Positions 1 through 12,396 of a DNA stretch of 64,000 nucleotides are shown piece after piece (position 1 is the first letter of the stretch; every line of letters begins with the position of its first letter). The position numbers were made by a program, and so were the translations under genes. Origin of the DNA: Prunus persica (taxonomy: Eukaryota; Streptophyta; Magnoliopsida; Rosales; Rosaceae); assembly GCF_000346465.2 (NCBI RefSeq), contig NC_034009.1:38680844-38744843 (forward strand). The letters run 5' to 3'. The notes below the pieces were generated by a model. It searched no databases. It was not told the origin of the DNA and saw nothing but the letters and a program-made list of their open reading frames with translations.

Positions 1-81
1 AACAAACTCTTGAACATGCTAAAATTTTGCAACCACATGATCGCATACATACAGAAACTTGGAGTGTATATTGCAAATCAC

Positions 82-171
82 CTTCTTGTTTTCGGCAATC
101 ACTCCTAAAACGAACGAGAGCACACCGAAAAAGGCCACTGTCAATGACATCTGCTTCACGGTGACAGCCAT
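82..171 (-). CDS. DUF1218 family membrane protein, first coding exon (partial)
   Basis: The minus strand has an ATG at 171 and 30 clean codons ending in an AAG followed by a GT donor at 81-80. The peptide begins MAVTVKQMSLTVAFFGVLSF and ends in VIAENKK. It is a signal-anchor-like first transmembrane segment followed by an ENKK turn, typical of the N-terminus of plant DUF1218 proteins, a family of four-helix membrane proteins some of which modify cell-wall lignin. The remaining exons lie left of the window; bases 1-81 are intron. The 5' UTR is itself split: bases 172-197 are preceded by an acceptor, and a matching donor sits at 321-320, giving a leader intron of about 124 bp (198-321) and an upstream CT-rich leader exon beginning at 322. 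The family call rests on one exon, so it is good but not certain. Collinearity with the next genes (Arabidopsis At4g31130 position) supports it. Confidence 0.72.
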
Positions 172-321
172 AGCCGCACAATCACAAGATTACCAACCTG
201 AAACGGAAAAAATAAAATAAGGGTTAAAAAATCAAAATTCAACAAGAGAAAAACCCAACAACAAAAATTCAACCAAATCAAAATTGAACCAAAACCCAAC
301 AAAAACAAAACAAAACATTAC

Positions 322-470
322 CTGATAGAAGGGAGGTGGGGAAATTGAATAATTTTCTGAACCAATTTCACAGAGAAAAGTGTTCCTCTCTCTCTCTCCT
401 TATCTGTCTCTGTAGGCCGATTTCGCTTTAGTATTCTCCGTCTTTGAGAATCCGAGAGCAAGAGCAGAGC
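322..470 (-). other. Probable 5' UTR leader exon of the DUF1218 gene
   Basis: A minus-strand splice donor (CAG followed by GTAATG) ends here and the segment carries a CT-rich tract typical of plant leaders (about 380-400). The upstream limit (transcription start) cannot be fixed from sequence. Confidence 0.4.
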
Positions 471-603
471 AATAGGCGGACGGTAAAAAGGGAGACTTTG
501 TATTTGTCTTGTATTTATGTGGAAGATCCTAATCCTACACAAACAAGTCAACCGGATCCTGGAATCCCTCCTTTCTATCCGGTGCGTGCCAGCCCAGCCA
601 AGC

Positions 604-629
604 TGAGAGAGAGAGAGAGAGAGAGAGAG
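604..629. repeat. (GA)n microsatellite
   Basis: Thirteen uninterrupted GA dinucleotides in the upstream region of the DUF1218 gene; likely length-polymorphic. Confidence 0.95.
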
Positions 630-1206
630 GGAGTTAACTTCTCGTTAGACTACTGGTTTGGCGCGTTGGTTATCTCAAGCAAGGAAAGTTGTGGTTGTAC
701 ACACCGTGATGAATCTGGACCGTGTGTAGGCCCAGGTTCGTAGGCCTGTGGGACCCGGCTCATTAGTTTTGGAAATGTTTGATTGATGATGATTGATAAG
801 CTGGGCAACGATCTTATTAGGAAACCGGTCACAATTGTTGACGATCGGACGGTTATAAATATCGTGAAGATGTGGACTTTAATTATTTGTTATTCTTGTG
901 AATCTTTAAGGTGTCCAAATTGCAGACTACGTAGTGAAATGTTGAACAATCTTGACAAGATTCTTCTGCATTTGGATATACGTATGTGGGAATATTCATC
1001 ATTATTTATTTGCTTTATGATCAATGATTCATAAGCAGATTCATTAATTTTATAAAGAATTCATTTATGTATATTTTAATATTTAAGAAATAACAATAGG
1101 ATACCATTTTGTTATGGTACTAGATTGTTTGGTAAGGTATTACCTGTACAAGTATTTTATTATGATGATGTTATTTTCACTCACATGTTTATTTTTTATT
1201 TTAATA

Positions 1207-1496
1207 CTAGTCTTTGCACGCGCTTTTGTACCTGCGAAAGCTTTTATTTTTTAAAATTTTAAATTTAATTTAGAATTAAAAAAGATAATGGGTAGTTGTG
1301 TTCCATAAAAATAGAATTTATTATCTTATTTTTCTTTTAATTTTAATTTTTTTAATATGAAAAAAGTGAATTTACCATATTATCCTCATTTAATTAATAA
1401 TTTTAATTATTAATGTTTGGATTAACTAAGAGTATTTTCTGATATTTTGAATGTTTCACCATTCTCTGACTTTTGCTTTATATATACTAACCTCTC
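1207..1496 (-). mobile_element. Non-autonomous Helitron-like element, copy A
   Basis: Read on the minus strand it ends in CTAG followed by a host T, with a GC-rich palindrome just inside that end (a 3' hairpin around the CGCGTGC core). Its interior matches the complete copies at 15378-15664 and 15720-16005. The far end (ATATATAAAGC) abuts copy B without its terminal TC, so the 5' end is damaged or overrun by B. It has no coding capacity. Confidence 0.65.
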
Positions 1497-1773
1497 TGCA
1501 CGCGTTTCCGCGCATGCGAGAGGTTTTTTTAAAAAAAAATTAAATTTATTTTAGAATTAAAAAAGATAATGGATTTGTGTTCCATAAAAATAGGATCCAT
1601 TATCTGAATTTTCTTTTAATTTTAATTTTTTTTAATACGAAAAATTGTGAATTTACCATATTATCCTCATTTAATTAATAATTTCAATTCTTAATGTTTG
1701 CATTAACCAAAGGCATTTTCTGGTATTTTAAATGTTTCACCATTCTCTGCCTTTTGCTTTATATATATATAGA
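1497..1773 (-). mobile_element. Non-autonomous Helitron-like element, copy B
   Basis: Head-to-tail with copy A in the same orientation. On the minus strand it starts TCTATATATATATAAAGC and ends with the hairpin and GGTTAG, a mutated CTAG. Interior blocks (the ATTATCCTCATTTAATTAAT and CACCATTCTCTG segments) align with the other copies. Confidence 0.65.
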
Positions 1774-4700
1774 TATAGATATAGATAGATATAACAAAAA
1801 ACTTTTATTTTTTATTTTAATAAACGATAGTATAATTACAAAATACTTTTATAAGGAATTAAGATATTCACACTAATTTATAGCGGGGCAATGCACCTAT
1901 AACAAGCCTGCACGAATCTTTAACGTTAATTGGTATATAACAAATAACAATTAGATCGAACAATAAATAAATAAATTTTGGTAAGATATTACTTAAATAT
2001 TTATTAGGTGGTAGTTATTTTCCATCGACTTCCTTGAAAAACAAAAATTACAGATTATTATTATATCTTCTTTTTTTGGGCCAGCTTCGTGCTTAATTTA
2101 CATAGATGATATTTATATATAATTGGATTTTTTGCCATTTCAGTGTTATATTATTGACACCAGTGTGCTTCTATCACAAACGGGTTTATTGGTTATGGTT
2201 AAAGGGTTTTTATCACAAACGGTTTTTAACTTCGTTAAAATTTCTCATTTTGGTCACCAAATTCTCAAGCCAATCAATGTGGTCTTTCATTTTTTTTGTC
2301 TACACAACAATTTGGTCAATATTATCGCATTGACAAAAAATTTGTAAAATTGTTCACGTGTAATCGCGTGACCAACTTTATAGATACATTATCATAAAAA
2401 TATAGCTCATTTTAGTTATATAACTCACATTTTTGCTCAACAAGGCTCACATTTGGGGTCTATTAAGGAGAGTAAATAGTCTTATCGAGCAAAATTCGTG
2501 AGACTTACAATGTGTCATGTGTGGATAGGTTGCATTTTTACAAAAATATGCCTTATGTTGGTCATGTGACCAATTTCAATGAAGATGTTGATGAAATGCA
2601 AAGAAATGGACAATGGGCCAAAAGATTAATGACCACATTGATTGATTTGAAAAATTGAGGATTCAAATAAGGACTTTTGAAAATTTTAGGGACCATATCT
2701 GATAAAAACCTTGAAATAGTAAATTTTGAATAATTTTTTATGAGATTATAATGTCCACAATCATGCTATCTATTTTTTAGTTAAAAATTCGCCAAAAACA
2801 CTAGAAAGCTATTTTAGGAGCTCTCTATAAAATTTCAACTCCACCATACTCCCTAATTAAAAAATTCATAAATATATTTTTATATTTTTCAATAAAGTGT
2901 TGACACAAAAGCAACAACAAAAAATAGTTGGCATTAAATAAATAATTTAAATACTATTCAAATAAAAGAGCATTAAATTATAGGAAGCCACTAGGAGTCC
3001 TTTCTATCTCCTTAGATTTAGGAGCTCCTAGAGGTCTTCCTATTTTAGGAGGTGGATAGGGAGCATGATTGAAGTTGTATTTTTTCAAATTCCTCCATAA
3101 AATTTGTCTAATTAGGTGTTTTAGGGAGTCTGTAGATGCTCCCATTTGGTTCATGGGAAAGTAGGCTTGGGGATAGGAAATCAATTGCTTTCCCATGTTT
3201 AGCAAGTCCAGGCATATGAAATGGTTGTCTTACATATGGGAAAGTAGCGGGAAAGTGAAGCCATCCTCCCCTCTTGGGTTTTGTTTTCCTCCTCATGGGA
3301 AAGTTTGAGAAAATTAGCCAATAATAAATGCACATTTTTCATGACCATTTCGTCTCCATTCATAATTTAGAATTACAATATAGCATTAAATGCAATTTTT
3401 TAAATTTGATTTTATATAGGTATAATTGAAAAATTAAACAAACTTTGTTTTACATTCCTACACAAACAAAACATGTGAAAGGAAATAAAGTGGTATTTCG
3501 TTGTTATTTTCTCAGGAGTATCAAACATAGGAAATGAATCTTCCATTTCCCACCCCTTCGAAAGACATGAAAAATGATTTTCCATCAAATCTTTTCTGCG
3601 AACCAAACGAGTAAGATTGAATTGTTGATTCGTGTTGTTTCATATTCTACTTGCGGTAAGACATTTGTATATAAACATGTTGTTTTAGATTATAGTTGGT
3701 TGATTATACTCATATATTAATGATAACAGTTGGTCAGATAATGTAGCAAGTGGTTCAGTATAGTCAAATAATCGTGATAGTGTTTTATAAGATTCTCTCT
3801 TATGGTATGGGAGGAATAGGTAATGTGTTATCGTCATCCTACATTTGACAGTCATAGTCAATCTAAATCCAGGAATTAGTTTCAATGTGATTATTTTTTT
3901 GTTTATTTGTCAATACGTTCACATTGCATTCTCATTTGGAATTTTAGACAGAGAGGGACATATGAGTGTAATGGACCAACTAGAATCCGAAACAACATGT
4001 AATTGCAAACCTTTGCAATCCACGACTAACTTGAAGTCCCTTATGCTACGGCGTCAAGAAGCTATTGAACCTTTGCTGCTAAAAAACATAAAATATGGGT
4101 CCAGCTCATCTTAAATTTGTGGTCACAAATAAATAATATTAGCATGTCTGTGGAAATTTGTCACAAGACTCATCCTAAAATTGGTCAAATGCACCACTGT
4201 TAAGGTCATGAAGTTATTTTACGCCTTCACAAAGATTACATGGTTCGAAATAAGTGCGAATCTCATTCATGAATTATGAATTATAAAGGATTTGGTGTGC
4301 ATGTAAATTGTAGTACTTTAAAGACAATATATTTTAAATTTTGCGTTTTTGCACTTTTGATTTCAATTGGTTAAATGAGGTTTTTTTTTTTGAAAGTCAC
4401 ATTGGTTGAATGAGGTATTGGAGTAAATTAAGTAATATAAACAAGTAATTAATTCCTTTCATCAATCATTTTCACCTTATCTCGTCCATTTCTTTTGCTA
4501 TGCTAAAAGAAAAGGCTTTTCTAATCTTGAAGAAAAAAAGTTAATGGCAGTTGTCCGGCAAATTTCTCACGAAGATCTTAGGTTGCAATATGAGAGTTTA
4601 ATTTTCCTGTGACCAAACTCTCTGTGCCCGTCTTGTGACCTTCTTATTCTTTTGACATGTGTCTTCACTTAACGAAAATTTAACTATGTTAAGTCTCTAA

Positions 4701-5691
4701 TTTATATCAAAGTAATAATTAATATAATTATATTAAAAGTTTGTTTTTTAAGAACTAGCTGAGTTTTCAGATTTTTTTTTATAAGGAAATTGAGTTTTCA
4801 TATGAGAGCGCAGGAAAGATGAAGGGACAAGGAAAACAATTTTCCAGTGTAAGGTGGTTAAAAGGCTAACGGGGTTTTGTACGTCAAAGCATGGCGGCTT
4901 TATTGCTGGCCCTCGACAACTCGAGTAGAAGCTCGGCCGGTCCGCAAATTGCAGTTTCGGCAAAGATTTCTATGGCGAGTTGGACAACTTTCAGGTGTTG
5001 GATAACGGTGGTTTCATCTGGGTTCCATAGATCAGAGCCCATAGGTGTCACCAATTGATGTGCTGTTGTTGGAAATTAACTAGGCAAACGGGCGTCACCT
5101 CAGTGGTATCAACAATCTGATTTGATCAATGAAAAAAACACAACAAAGAAAATCTTGTGAATTTAAGATGGGCTCATTGATGTTGATGACGGGACAAAAA
5201 TACACATGCAAATTTACTACTTTATTGTTGTGGAAAATTTTTGCTTGATAATTTGTCGCTCATAGTGAATATTTGGGCACATACCAAAGAGATGAAGTTA
5301 ATAGTGTTAACTTTATGTTAAATGAACGAACACATGTCAAAAGAATAAGAAAGTCACAAAGTGGCACAGAGAGTTTGATCACAGGAAAATTGAACTCGCA
5401 ATATGACAAGTGTTGTTGTGACACTCCACATCATATTTGCACTGATGTCCTTTGAATCACAACTTCAATATAAAAGGAATGTCAAGGAAACTACGATATT
5501 GCCAAGTTATAAAAAACAAATACCTCAATATGATTTATGAATAGTACAAGTCCATTGAGCAAACCAATTTACGCCATATATATATCACAAATATGTTGAA
5601 GTTAAATTCTTAACTGCTTGCAACTGAGAAGTACAAGAATTTTATTTTTAATTTTTGGGGCCAGACTATGTAAATTGCACCTAAAAATTAA
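1774..5691. other. Gene-free AT-rich spacer
   Basis: I see no supportable gene. Open frames here are short and lack splice-consistent coding. Around 2770-3150 there are repeated GGAGCTC / TAGGAG words and a GGGAGTCTGTAGATGCTCCC hairpin that look like the remains of small transposons. At about 4890-5035 there is a GC-richer patch (Gly-Phe-Ile-Ala-Gly-Pro on the plus strand) that may be an old gene fragment, but it has stops and I could not identify it. Confidence 0.6.
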
Positions 5692-6040
5692 GGAGGATTC
5701 ACTACTATACCAAATATAGGAGCTCAAATTATTATTATTATTTTTTAAACTTATATAAAATGGACTTTAAAAATACACCCAAAGCCTATTTACAACATAA
5801 CAAAAAGACTTTTACCTTCTTTTAAATTACAAAGTTGCCATTAATTTTTTTAAACAAACGAAACTCCAAAACCTCATAAAAAAAATCCAAAACACTCAAT
5901 AAGACATCAAAGTAATTTAATAATCAAAATTAAATTCAATAGGGCCAACTGTCATTTTTTTGGTTTGTTTGTAGAAATTAAATGGTGTCGGGTTTATTTA
6001 TATTATTAGTGCTAAGAATGGATATATGACTAAATATCTC
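5692..6040. mobile_element. Mutator-type MITE, copy 1 (349 bp)
   Basis: The element starts GGAGGATTCACTACTATACC and ends in an imperfect inverted copy (GACTAAATATCTC). It aligns over its whole length with 45312-45661. It is flanked by AAAAATTAA (5683-5691) and AAAAAGTAA (6041-6049), an 8/9 match to a 9-bp target duplication as expected for Mutator-like elements. No coding capacity. Confidence 0.75.
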
Positions 6041-9000
6041 AAAAAGTAACACCTTCGTTCAGTTTTGGTTATTTTTAGTTGAGGTCTCCAACATTCCGAC
6101 TGGTTAATTGATAAGAGAGATAAATTGTATGACATAAAACTATTAAGCATATGTTTGGGTTTATTTTTGCATAGATAGATTTAATTCAATTTTTATGTGC
6201 AATTAGTTTTAGTATAACACAGATATATGAACAAAGAAGAAACCATATAAATTGACAAATATAATATACCAAACAATCCATTGAGAATGTGTTTGATTTT
6301 TTGTTGGTATGTTTGATTAAAATATTTTCTACATATTATTTATAGATTATCTTTTATTATGTCGTATCACAATTGAACCCCAAGAGAACAAAGAATTTGT
6401 GGCTTTTGTTTTGTTAAGCATTTATTTATTTACAGAGATGCCCGGCCAGGACCATAAGCGATAATGAAAGTAGGAATGTTGTCACTAGAACGAACCACAC
6501 AAATAGGGGTGATCTATCCATAGTCATTCTAGGTCCACGCATGTTTGAGATAATTGTTATAAAATTGATAGAACCTAAAATGGATCATTTGAGGGTAAGA
6601 CTCATTATTTCCTCGTGACTAGGCGTATATTTTCATGTTTATTAATGAAATTCACCGGTGCTGTCGAGTTTAGTCTGTAAGTTTTGCCTAGCCAACTTTC
6701 AGATCTTGAATTCGCCACTAAACTAGACAATTGTTGTGTGGAAATGATACTCTTATGCACCAAGAATAGGGGTGGTGGCGTCAAGCATTAGCAACCAACA
6801 AGAATTCTATAGTGAGAACCTTATAAATAATTCTTATGTAAGGCTCTATATCTTAACCGTTGAATCAAATTAGTTAGTCTAATCCAATATTTAAGAAATA
6901 AGACATTACCTATAAGCCATATATAAGTACCTCAGTATATCAACTAAGGATCAACAAAACCAAAAGTCCATCTAGAGGCCCATGCACATAACAAGAAGAA
7001 TCAGGTAAATTGCAAGAAACAGGCCGAAAGAATCGAAAATTACCTGCATTTGAATGTAAGCGTTTTTCTATTTGGAAATGTTGGATTGAGCCAAACTTTT
7101 TGTAAAAAAATTGATACGGTGGGTTGGGCCTAATCTAATAAAATAAATTGAAATAATACATTTAAAAAAAAAAACATAACAGAGAAGTTACATAACATAA
7201 TTTTTTTTTTCTTTGCCAAATTCCTAACTTAATCGGCACATATAGTACCCTTTTTTTTTTCGTTTTCTGTAGTGACATGGGTGGGAGGTGGCGAAAACAC
7301 CCAGCTTACTAGAACGCATTTGGATTGCGGAAAAGAATTTATGAGAAATTAATTCTTATGTCTTTTTATTTTTTTTATTATGGGAAATGATCCATTTCCC
7401 TTATTTAGTAAATCTAAGAAAATAAACAAAAAATATCATTTTATTTATTCTCTCATATTTGGCTCTTCCATAATTTTCATTTGGAATTTTTATTTTTATT
7501 TTTGCATTTTAAGTTTAATGTTTTATTTTCTGTAAAAATAAAGAAAGTGCCAGCCAAATTAGGTTGGGACGTTACGTATACCGACCGACTACGAACGTGG
7601 GAATGAATGCGGGATGCGGTAAATGCAAAATGCAATACTTCAACACTGAAAAAAACAGCACAATGCATCCCATAATTGGCAAAGCCAATTTTTTAAGTGT
7701 GGTGCCATAATCTATTGTTGGTCAAAACGCATGGTCTTATGGTGCATACAAGGATACAACTAGAAATGATAATAAACCTAATTTTTTTTTAATACAAGCA
7801 ATATTAATCTAAATTGTTGGGATGGATATTTAAATTTGGCATAAAGTAGGGGAGCACATTCCCTCTAGCTTGGCTAAGCGATAATAAACATATAATTAGA
7901 CCACAAAGTTGTTCACTTCTTTAAAAGGCAAACCACGTAGTCACTCATGGTTTTTAGTAAAATAATCAATAGATAAATAGAAAACCTTGGTCTGGGGTTT
8001 ACTTGCATGATGTAGGACTTTTTATTTTAAAAGAGATCCCTTTGATTTTTTTTTGACTCATTTGTGCGTGATGGATGCCAGTGATAAAATTCACTTAAGC
8101 TAGGCTGCCATCTATGCACAGAAATGCTCTCAAATAGCAGCATGATTTTGTACAATTCAAAGTGAAAATGGCGTATAGGTTAAAAGAAAATAAAGTTAAA
8201 GAAAAAGTTAGGACCATCTAGCATTGTCTACAATACAATTTCTTAAACGGAAAGCTAGATATACTGGCAGGCTGGCAGCCACTGTACTGAACTCACAGGA
8301 ACAAACAGACATAGCGATATCAGCCACTAGTAACCAAAGGTAAACTTACCTCGACTGAACCTTTTCTTTACACAATCAGTCATGAAAGTGAGAAGTCTAA
8401 ATTATCCCCACCGATATATGACCCTTCCTTTTTTTTATGGTGCAAAGATTCAAGAAACTTCTTTAATTATTCTTCTCGATCACCACTTTTATTCATAATT
8501 CATTTTTATAATAGCCCAATCAATGAAGTTCAATGTTCATCCCACACCCAAACAAAAAGAAACATTCTTATTCGTCTTCTTTTTCCTCTTTCTTTGTTTG
8601 TAAGAAAGCAAGCCCTGTCGTGTTGTAACTTGCAATAACTTGCAATATCTTGCATTTTATTTATACATCACTCATTGAAATCATAATTTTTTTTTGAGGA
8701 TTTTGTAGCAAATGTTGGGTACTTTATGCGAAAACCAGTTTGATCATTCTCTTCCTTCCTATCAATCATTGTTTCTGCTTTGTGTAAATAACTTGTATTC
8801 CCAAATATTAGTTGTTTAGCATTGAATCCTCTTCTGGGTCTGTGCCTTTGTGCTTTGCTTTCTTCTTCTGTATTCTTATAGTTCAATTTCGGTGCAGTCT
8901 TTGATTTTGTTCTTTCTGCTCCCCAAGTCTCTGTTTTGCTTAGTTTATATTTGATTCTGTTTTCCAGATCCCTTGTTTAAACAAAAAAAATTGTTTATTG
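6041..9000. other. Gene-free AT-rich spacer upstream of the glucanase gene
   Basis: No coding exon or RNA gene is recognisable. There are several short poly-A and poly-T runs (about 7160, 7200, 7250, 7785). The 8560-9200 part is pyrimidine-rich and probably holds the promoter and leader of the GH17 gene; I could not fix a TATA box. Confidence 0.5.
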
Positions 9001-9200
9001 GCTAGTAAAGAAGAATAGTTTCTTCCAAGTTTAGAACTTGGGTCGATATTTTCAAGCTTCAGCAGCTGAAAGTATCCAACTTTAGCATCAAACCCATCTG
9101 TTAAAGCCACTTCTTTGCTTCAAAACCAGTTTTCAACTCGTACCCTCCTTCTTTTAAGCTCCAAGAGCAAGTCTCTGCAAGTGTTCTGCTGAAGGGTTTT

Positions 9201-9670
9201 ATGGGGTTGTTGAAAGCTGTGGGCTTTAGAGGCCTTACTGTTGCCTTGTTCTTCAATCTGCTTGTGGGTTTAGCGGTTGGCATTGGAGTGAACTGGGGAA
9301 CTCAGTTAACACACCCTCTCCCACCAGCAACAGTGGTGAAGATGTTGAAGGACAACGGGATTCAAAAGGTTAAGCTTTTCGATGCCGATTCTTCGATATT
9401 GAATGCTCTGAGCAAGTCTGGGATTCAGGTAATGGTCGGAATTCCCAATGAAATGCTCTATGCTTTGGCTAATAGTGTGCAAGCAGCTGAGAATTGGGTT
9501 TCCAAGAATGTCTCCTCACATGTCTCCAATGGTGTAGATATTAGGTAAATAGCCCATCTTTCTCTCGTCCTTATCTATGCTATGTGCATATTTACAGATT
9601 TAAGTTTATTTTCCAAACATGTGAATGATTAAAACAAGTGGTTAATGAATCTATGTATTGATATTTGTTT

Positions 9671-9726
<56 letters not shown>

Positions 9727-11357
9727 GTTATTTTGAAGCTATTCACTTCTTGGTGTACTCTGGCCAATATATGCCCAAACTGCTTCTAGGAAATTCAAAT
9801 TCTTCAGCTGCTATTTAATTCACTCTTCTTGATCAAAAGATGATCTGGAAAAGCGACAACCTTGTTCATTTCGTCTAGCTAGAGTCCTCTTTGATTTGTC
9901 CTTGGCATTGAGTGTGAATTTTTTTCTACCGTTTCTGATAATGTGGTTCAGTTCATTTGCATCTCCATGTGAAAGTAGATCTGTATCACATGTTAGCAAA
10001 CAAGCTTGTATTGAAACTTCAGCAAAGTTCCCAACTTCTTTCAGAAGTCTTTCAGAAGAGTATTCTGAAATGCTTGACAATCAAAAGTAGGACTTCTCTT
10101 AACTAGAAGGTGTTTTTCTGCTTCATTGTTAGTTGTTACTGTTTTTGTCATACTAGTTTTCCAGTTCTGATCAGATGCGCAATCTATGTCTAATTTATAT
10201 CTTACCTATTTCATACATTCTCTGCAAGGTATGCTGCAGTGGGAAATGAACCATTGTTGTCAACGTACAATGGAACCTTTCTTCCAACAATATTTCCTGC
10301 CCTTCAGAATGTCCAGTCAGCTCTCATAAAAGCTGGTGTGAGCAATCAGGTTAAGGTCACTATTCCCCTCAACGCCGATGTCTATGACAGCAGTGGCTCG
10401 GATATGCCTTCTAATGGCGACTTCCGACCAGACACCAAGGATCTCATGGTGGAAATCGTCAAGTTCTTGAGTGACAACGGCGCTGCATTCACAGTCAATA
10501 TCTATCCCTTCATAAGCCTCTACAATGATGCCAACTTCCCTGCTGACTATGCCTTTTTCAATGGATACTCAAGTTCCATTAATGACAACGGAAAAATCTA
10601 CAACAACGTATTTGATGCAAACCATGACACCCTTGTATGGGCCTTACAGAAAAATGGATTTGGAAACTTGTCCATAATAGTAGGAGAGATCGGTTGGCCT
10701 ACAGATGGGGACAGAAATGCAAACTTACAGTATGCTCAAAGGTTCAACCAGGGGTTTATGTCCCATATCAAGAACAATGCAGGCACCCCAATGAGACCTG
10801 GCCCTGTAGATGCCTACTTATTTAGCCTTGTTGATGAAGATGCCAAGAGCATTCAGCCAGGTAATTTTGAACGCCATTGGGGGCTATTTTTCCTTGATGG
10901 AACACCTAAATATCAGCTCAGTCTAGGCACGACAAGCTCGAATGGATTAGTAGCAGCAAGCAGTGTACAATATCTGGACAAGAAATGGTGTGTTATGTCA
11001 CCATCGGCGAGTCTTGACGATCCACAAGTGGCACTAAGTGTGAGCTATGCTTGTGCAAATGCTGACTGCACCAGTCTTGGATATGGAACTTCATGTGGAA
11101 ATTTGGATATTCGTGGAAACATTTCCTATGCATTTAACAGTTACTATCAGATAAATAATCAACTGGACACTGCCTGTAAGTTTCCAAACCTTTCGGTCGT
11201 CACCACGAGCGATCCATCATCTGGAGACTGCAAGTTTAGGATTATGATCCGATCATCTTCTTCATCTGCTTTGAATGCCGGAGCTGGTTCTGTTGAAAAG
11301 CCTAGTTGTTTAATTCTGTTTGTGTTAGTGTCCGTGTTCGTCTTTACAATTCTGTGA
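9201..11357 (+). CDS. Glucan endo-1,3-beta-glucosidase, GH17 with X8/CBM43 and GPI signal
   Basis: Two exons, 9201-9544 and 10229-11357, join in phase (AG + G makes Arg115) to give 490 aa. Residues 1-29 are a hydrophobic secretion signal. The GH17 barrel covers roughly 30-345, with the acid/base motif AVGNEP (Glu122) just after the splice junction and the nucleophile motif GEIGWPTDG (Glu268). A cysteine-rich X8/CBM43 domain begins at about KKWCV (367-371) and runs to about 453. A Ser-rich linker and a hydrophobic C-terminus ([12 protein letters not shown]) follow, the pattern of a GPI anchor. Such enzymes hydrolyse callose (beta-1,3-glucan) at the outer face of the plasma membrane, plasmodesmata or wall. 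The single intron directly after the signal/N-terminal part is usual for this subfamily (Arabidopsis At4g31140-like). Both catalytic glutamates are present, so the enzyme should be active. Confidence 0.93.
9673..9723. repeat. (GA)n microsatellite in the GH17 intron
   Basis: About 25 uninterrupted GA units inside the single intron (9545-10228) of the glucanase gene. Confidence 0.95.
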
Positions 11358-11852
11358 TTTTTTAGGTTTTTTTTGTACATTATTAGTCTCAAATAATGTA
11401 TTCACTACTCAAGGTTTTCAAGCATTGTTTGGGCTGTGTGAGCTTGATCTTTATATGGGAAGTAAATATTTACAGAGACAGCAAGTTTGGACTTGGACAA
11501 TTTATGTACTCCAATTTCTTTATTCATAGCCTGCCTCAAAATCAGAAGGAAAATATCAATAATTGCTGACAAGCTCACATTTCTCATTAGGTTTTAGAAC
11601 AGTTTACCTGATGAAGTTTCTATTTCATATATATACAAAAAAATTGTGGCGTAATCACTGAAGCCAACAAACAAGAATAAAAAAAAGGCGCAAGTAAAAA
11701 ATCTACCTATAAATTGATGAAACTAGCCTCGTCTCATTGGTGAATAATTCATAAAACCCCAAACGAAAGAAACAAATTACACCATCTGGTAAACTGCTAA
11801 CACCAATCAAATCGAGTTTAGATAATTTGTTGACGAGGATTTCACATGGACC

Positions 11853-12105
11853 TCCATAATGTCACCCTCCATTTGGATTCATGTGGAATTTGGATGCTCG
11901 TGGAAACACTTCCTATGCATGTACGGTGTACCACGGTAGCCCATCAGATAGATATTCAACTGGAGAGTGGCTTTAAGTCCCAAACCTTTGTTAGTAAGAA
12001 TAAAGAGCCATCAGCTGGAGACTGAAGTTAAGGATCGTGATCTGAACATTTTCTTCGAGAGTGGATGGCAGACCCGGGTCTCTTGAAAAGCCTGGTGGTG
12101 TAATC
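11853..12105 (+). pseudogene. Decayed duplicate of the GH17 gene 3' end
   Basis: This stretch aligns with the C-terminal coding part of the glucanase gene (about 11000-11316). Shared blocks include TTTGGATNNTCGTGGAAACA, TTCCTATGCAT, CCAAACCTTT, CATCNNCTGGAGACTG and CTTGAAAAGCCT. It has an internal deletion, frameshifts and stop codons, and no GH17 barrel upstream, so it is a non-functional tandem remnant lying about 500 bp downstream of the parent stop codon. It covers the end of the X8 domain and the GPI-signal region. Confidence 0.82.
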
Positions 12106-12396
12106 AGGGCCGGCCTTGAGTTTTTGGGGGCCGAGGAGAAGCATTAAAATGGGACCTGATGCGCATTCTAACACTCTATATATTGGTGTGGCAAAAATAC
12201 TGCAGGCCCTGAAATCTCACAAATTTTGCCTTGTTAACTAACAACTGCAGTTTTCCCAATAAAACGAAGTAACACCAAAGTTGGAAATACCCTCATATGT
12301 AGCTTTGTTAATTCTGCCCTCGCATGTATATTATGTATATATGATAAATAAATAAAAGGGTCGAAAAGGTGAACCTACCAGATTCTTGAAATTGAA

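Noticed and set aside
2106..2347. Two overlapping hydrophobic frames of about 75 codons
   Set aside because: AT-rich DNA with Phe/Leu/Ile bias by composition; no coding signal beyond the open frame.
4885..5035. Possible gene fragment (Gly-Phe-Ile-Ala-Gly-Pro and Tyr-Gly-Glu-Leu-Asp-Asn-Phe)
   Set aside because: Reads like old coding DNA on the plus strand but contains stops, and I could not place it in a family; left as a remark only.
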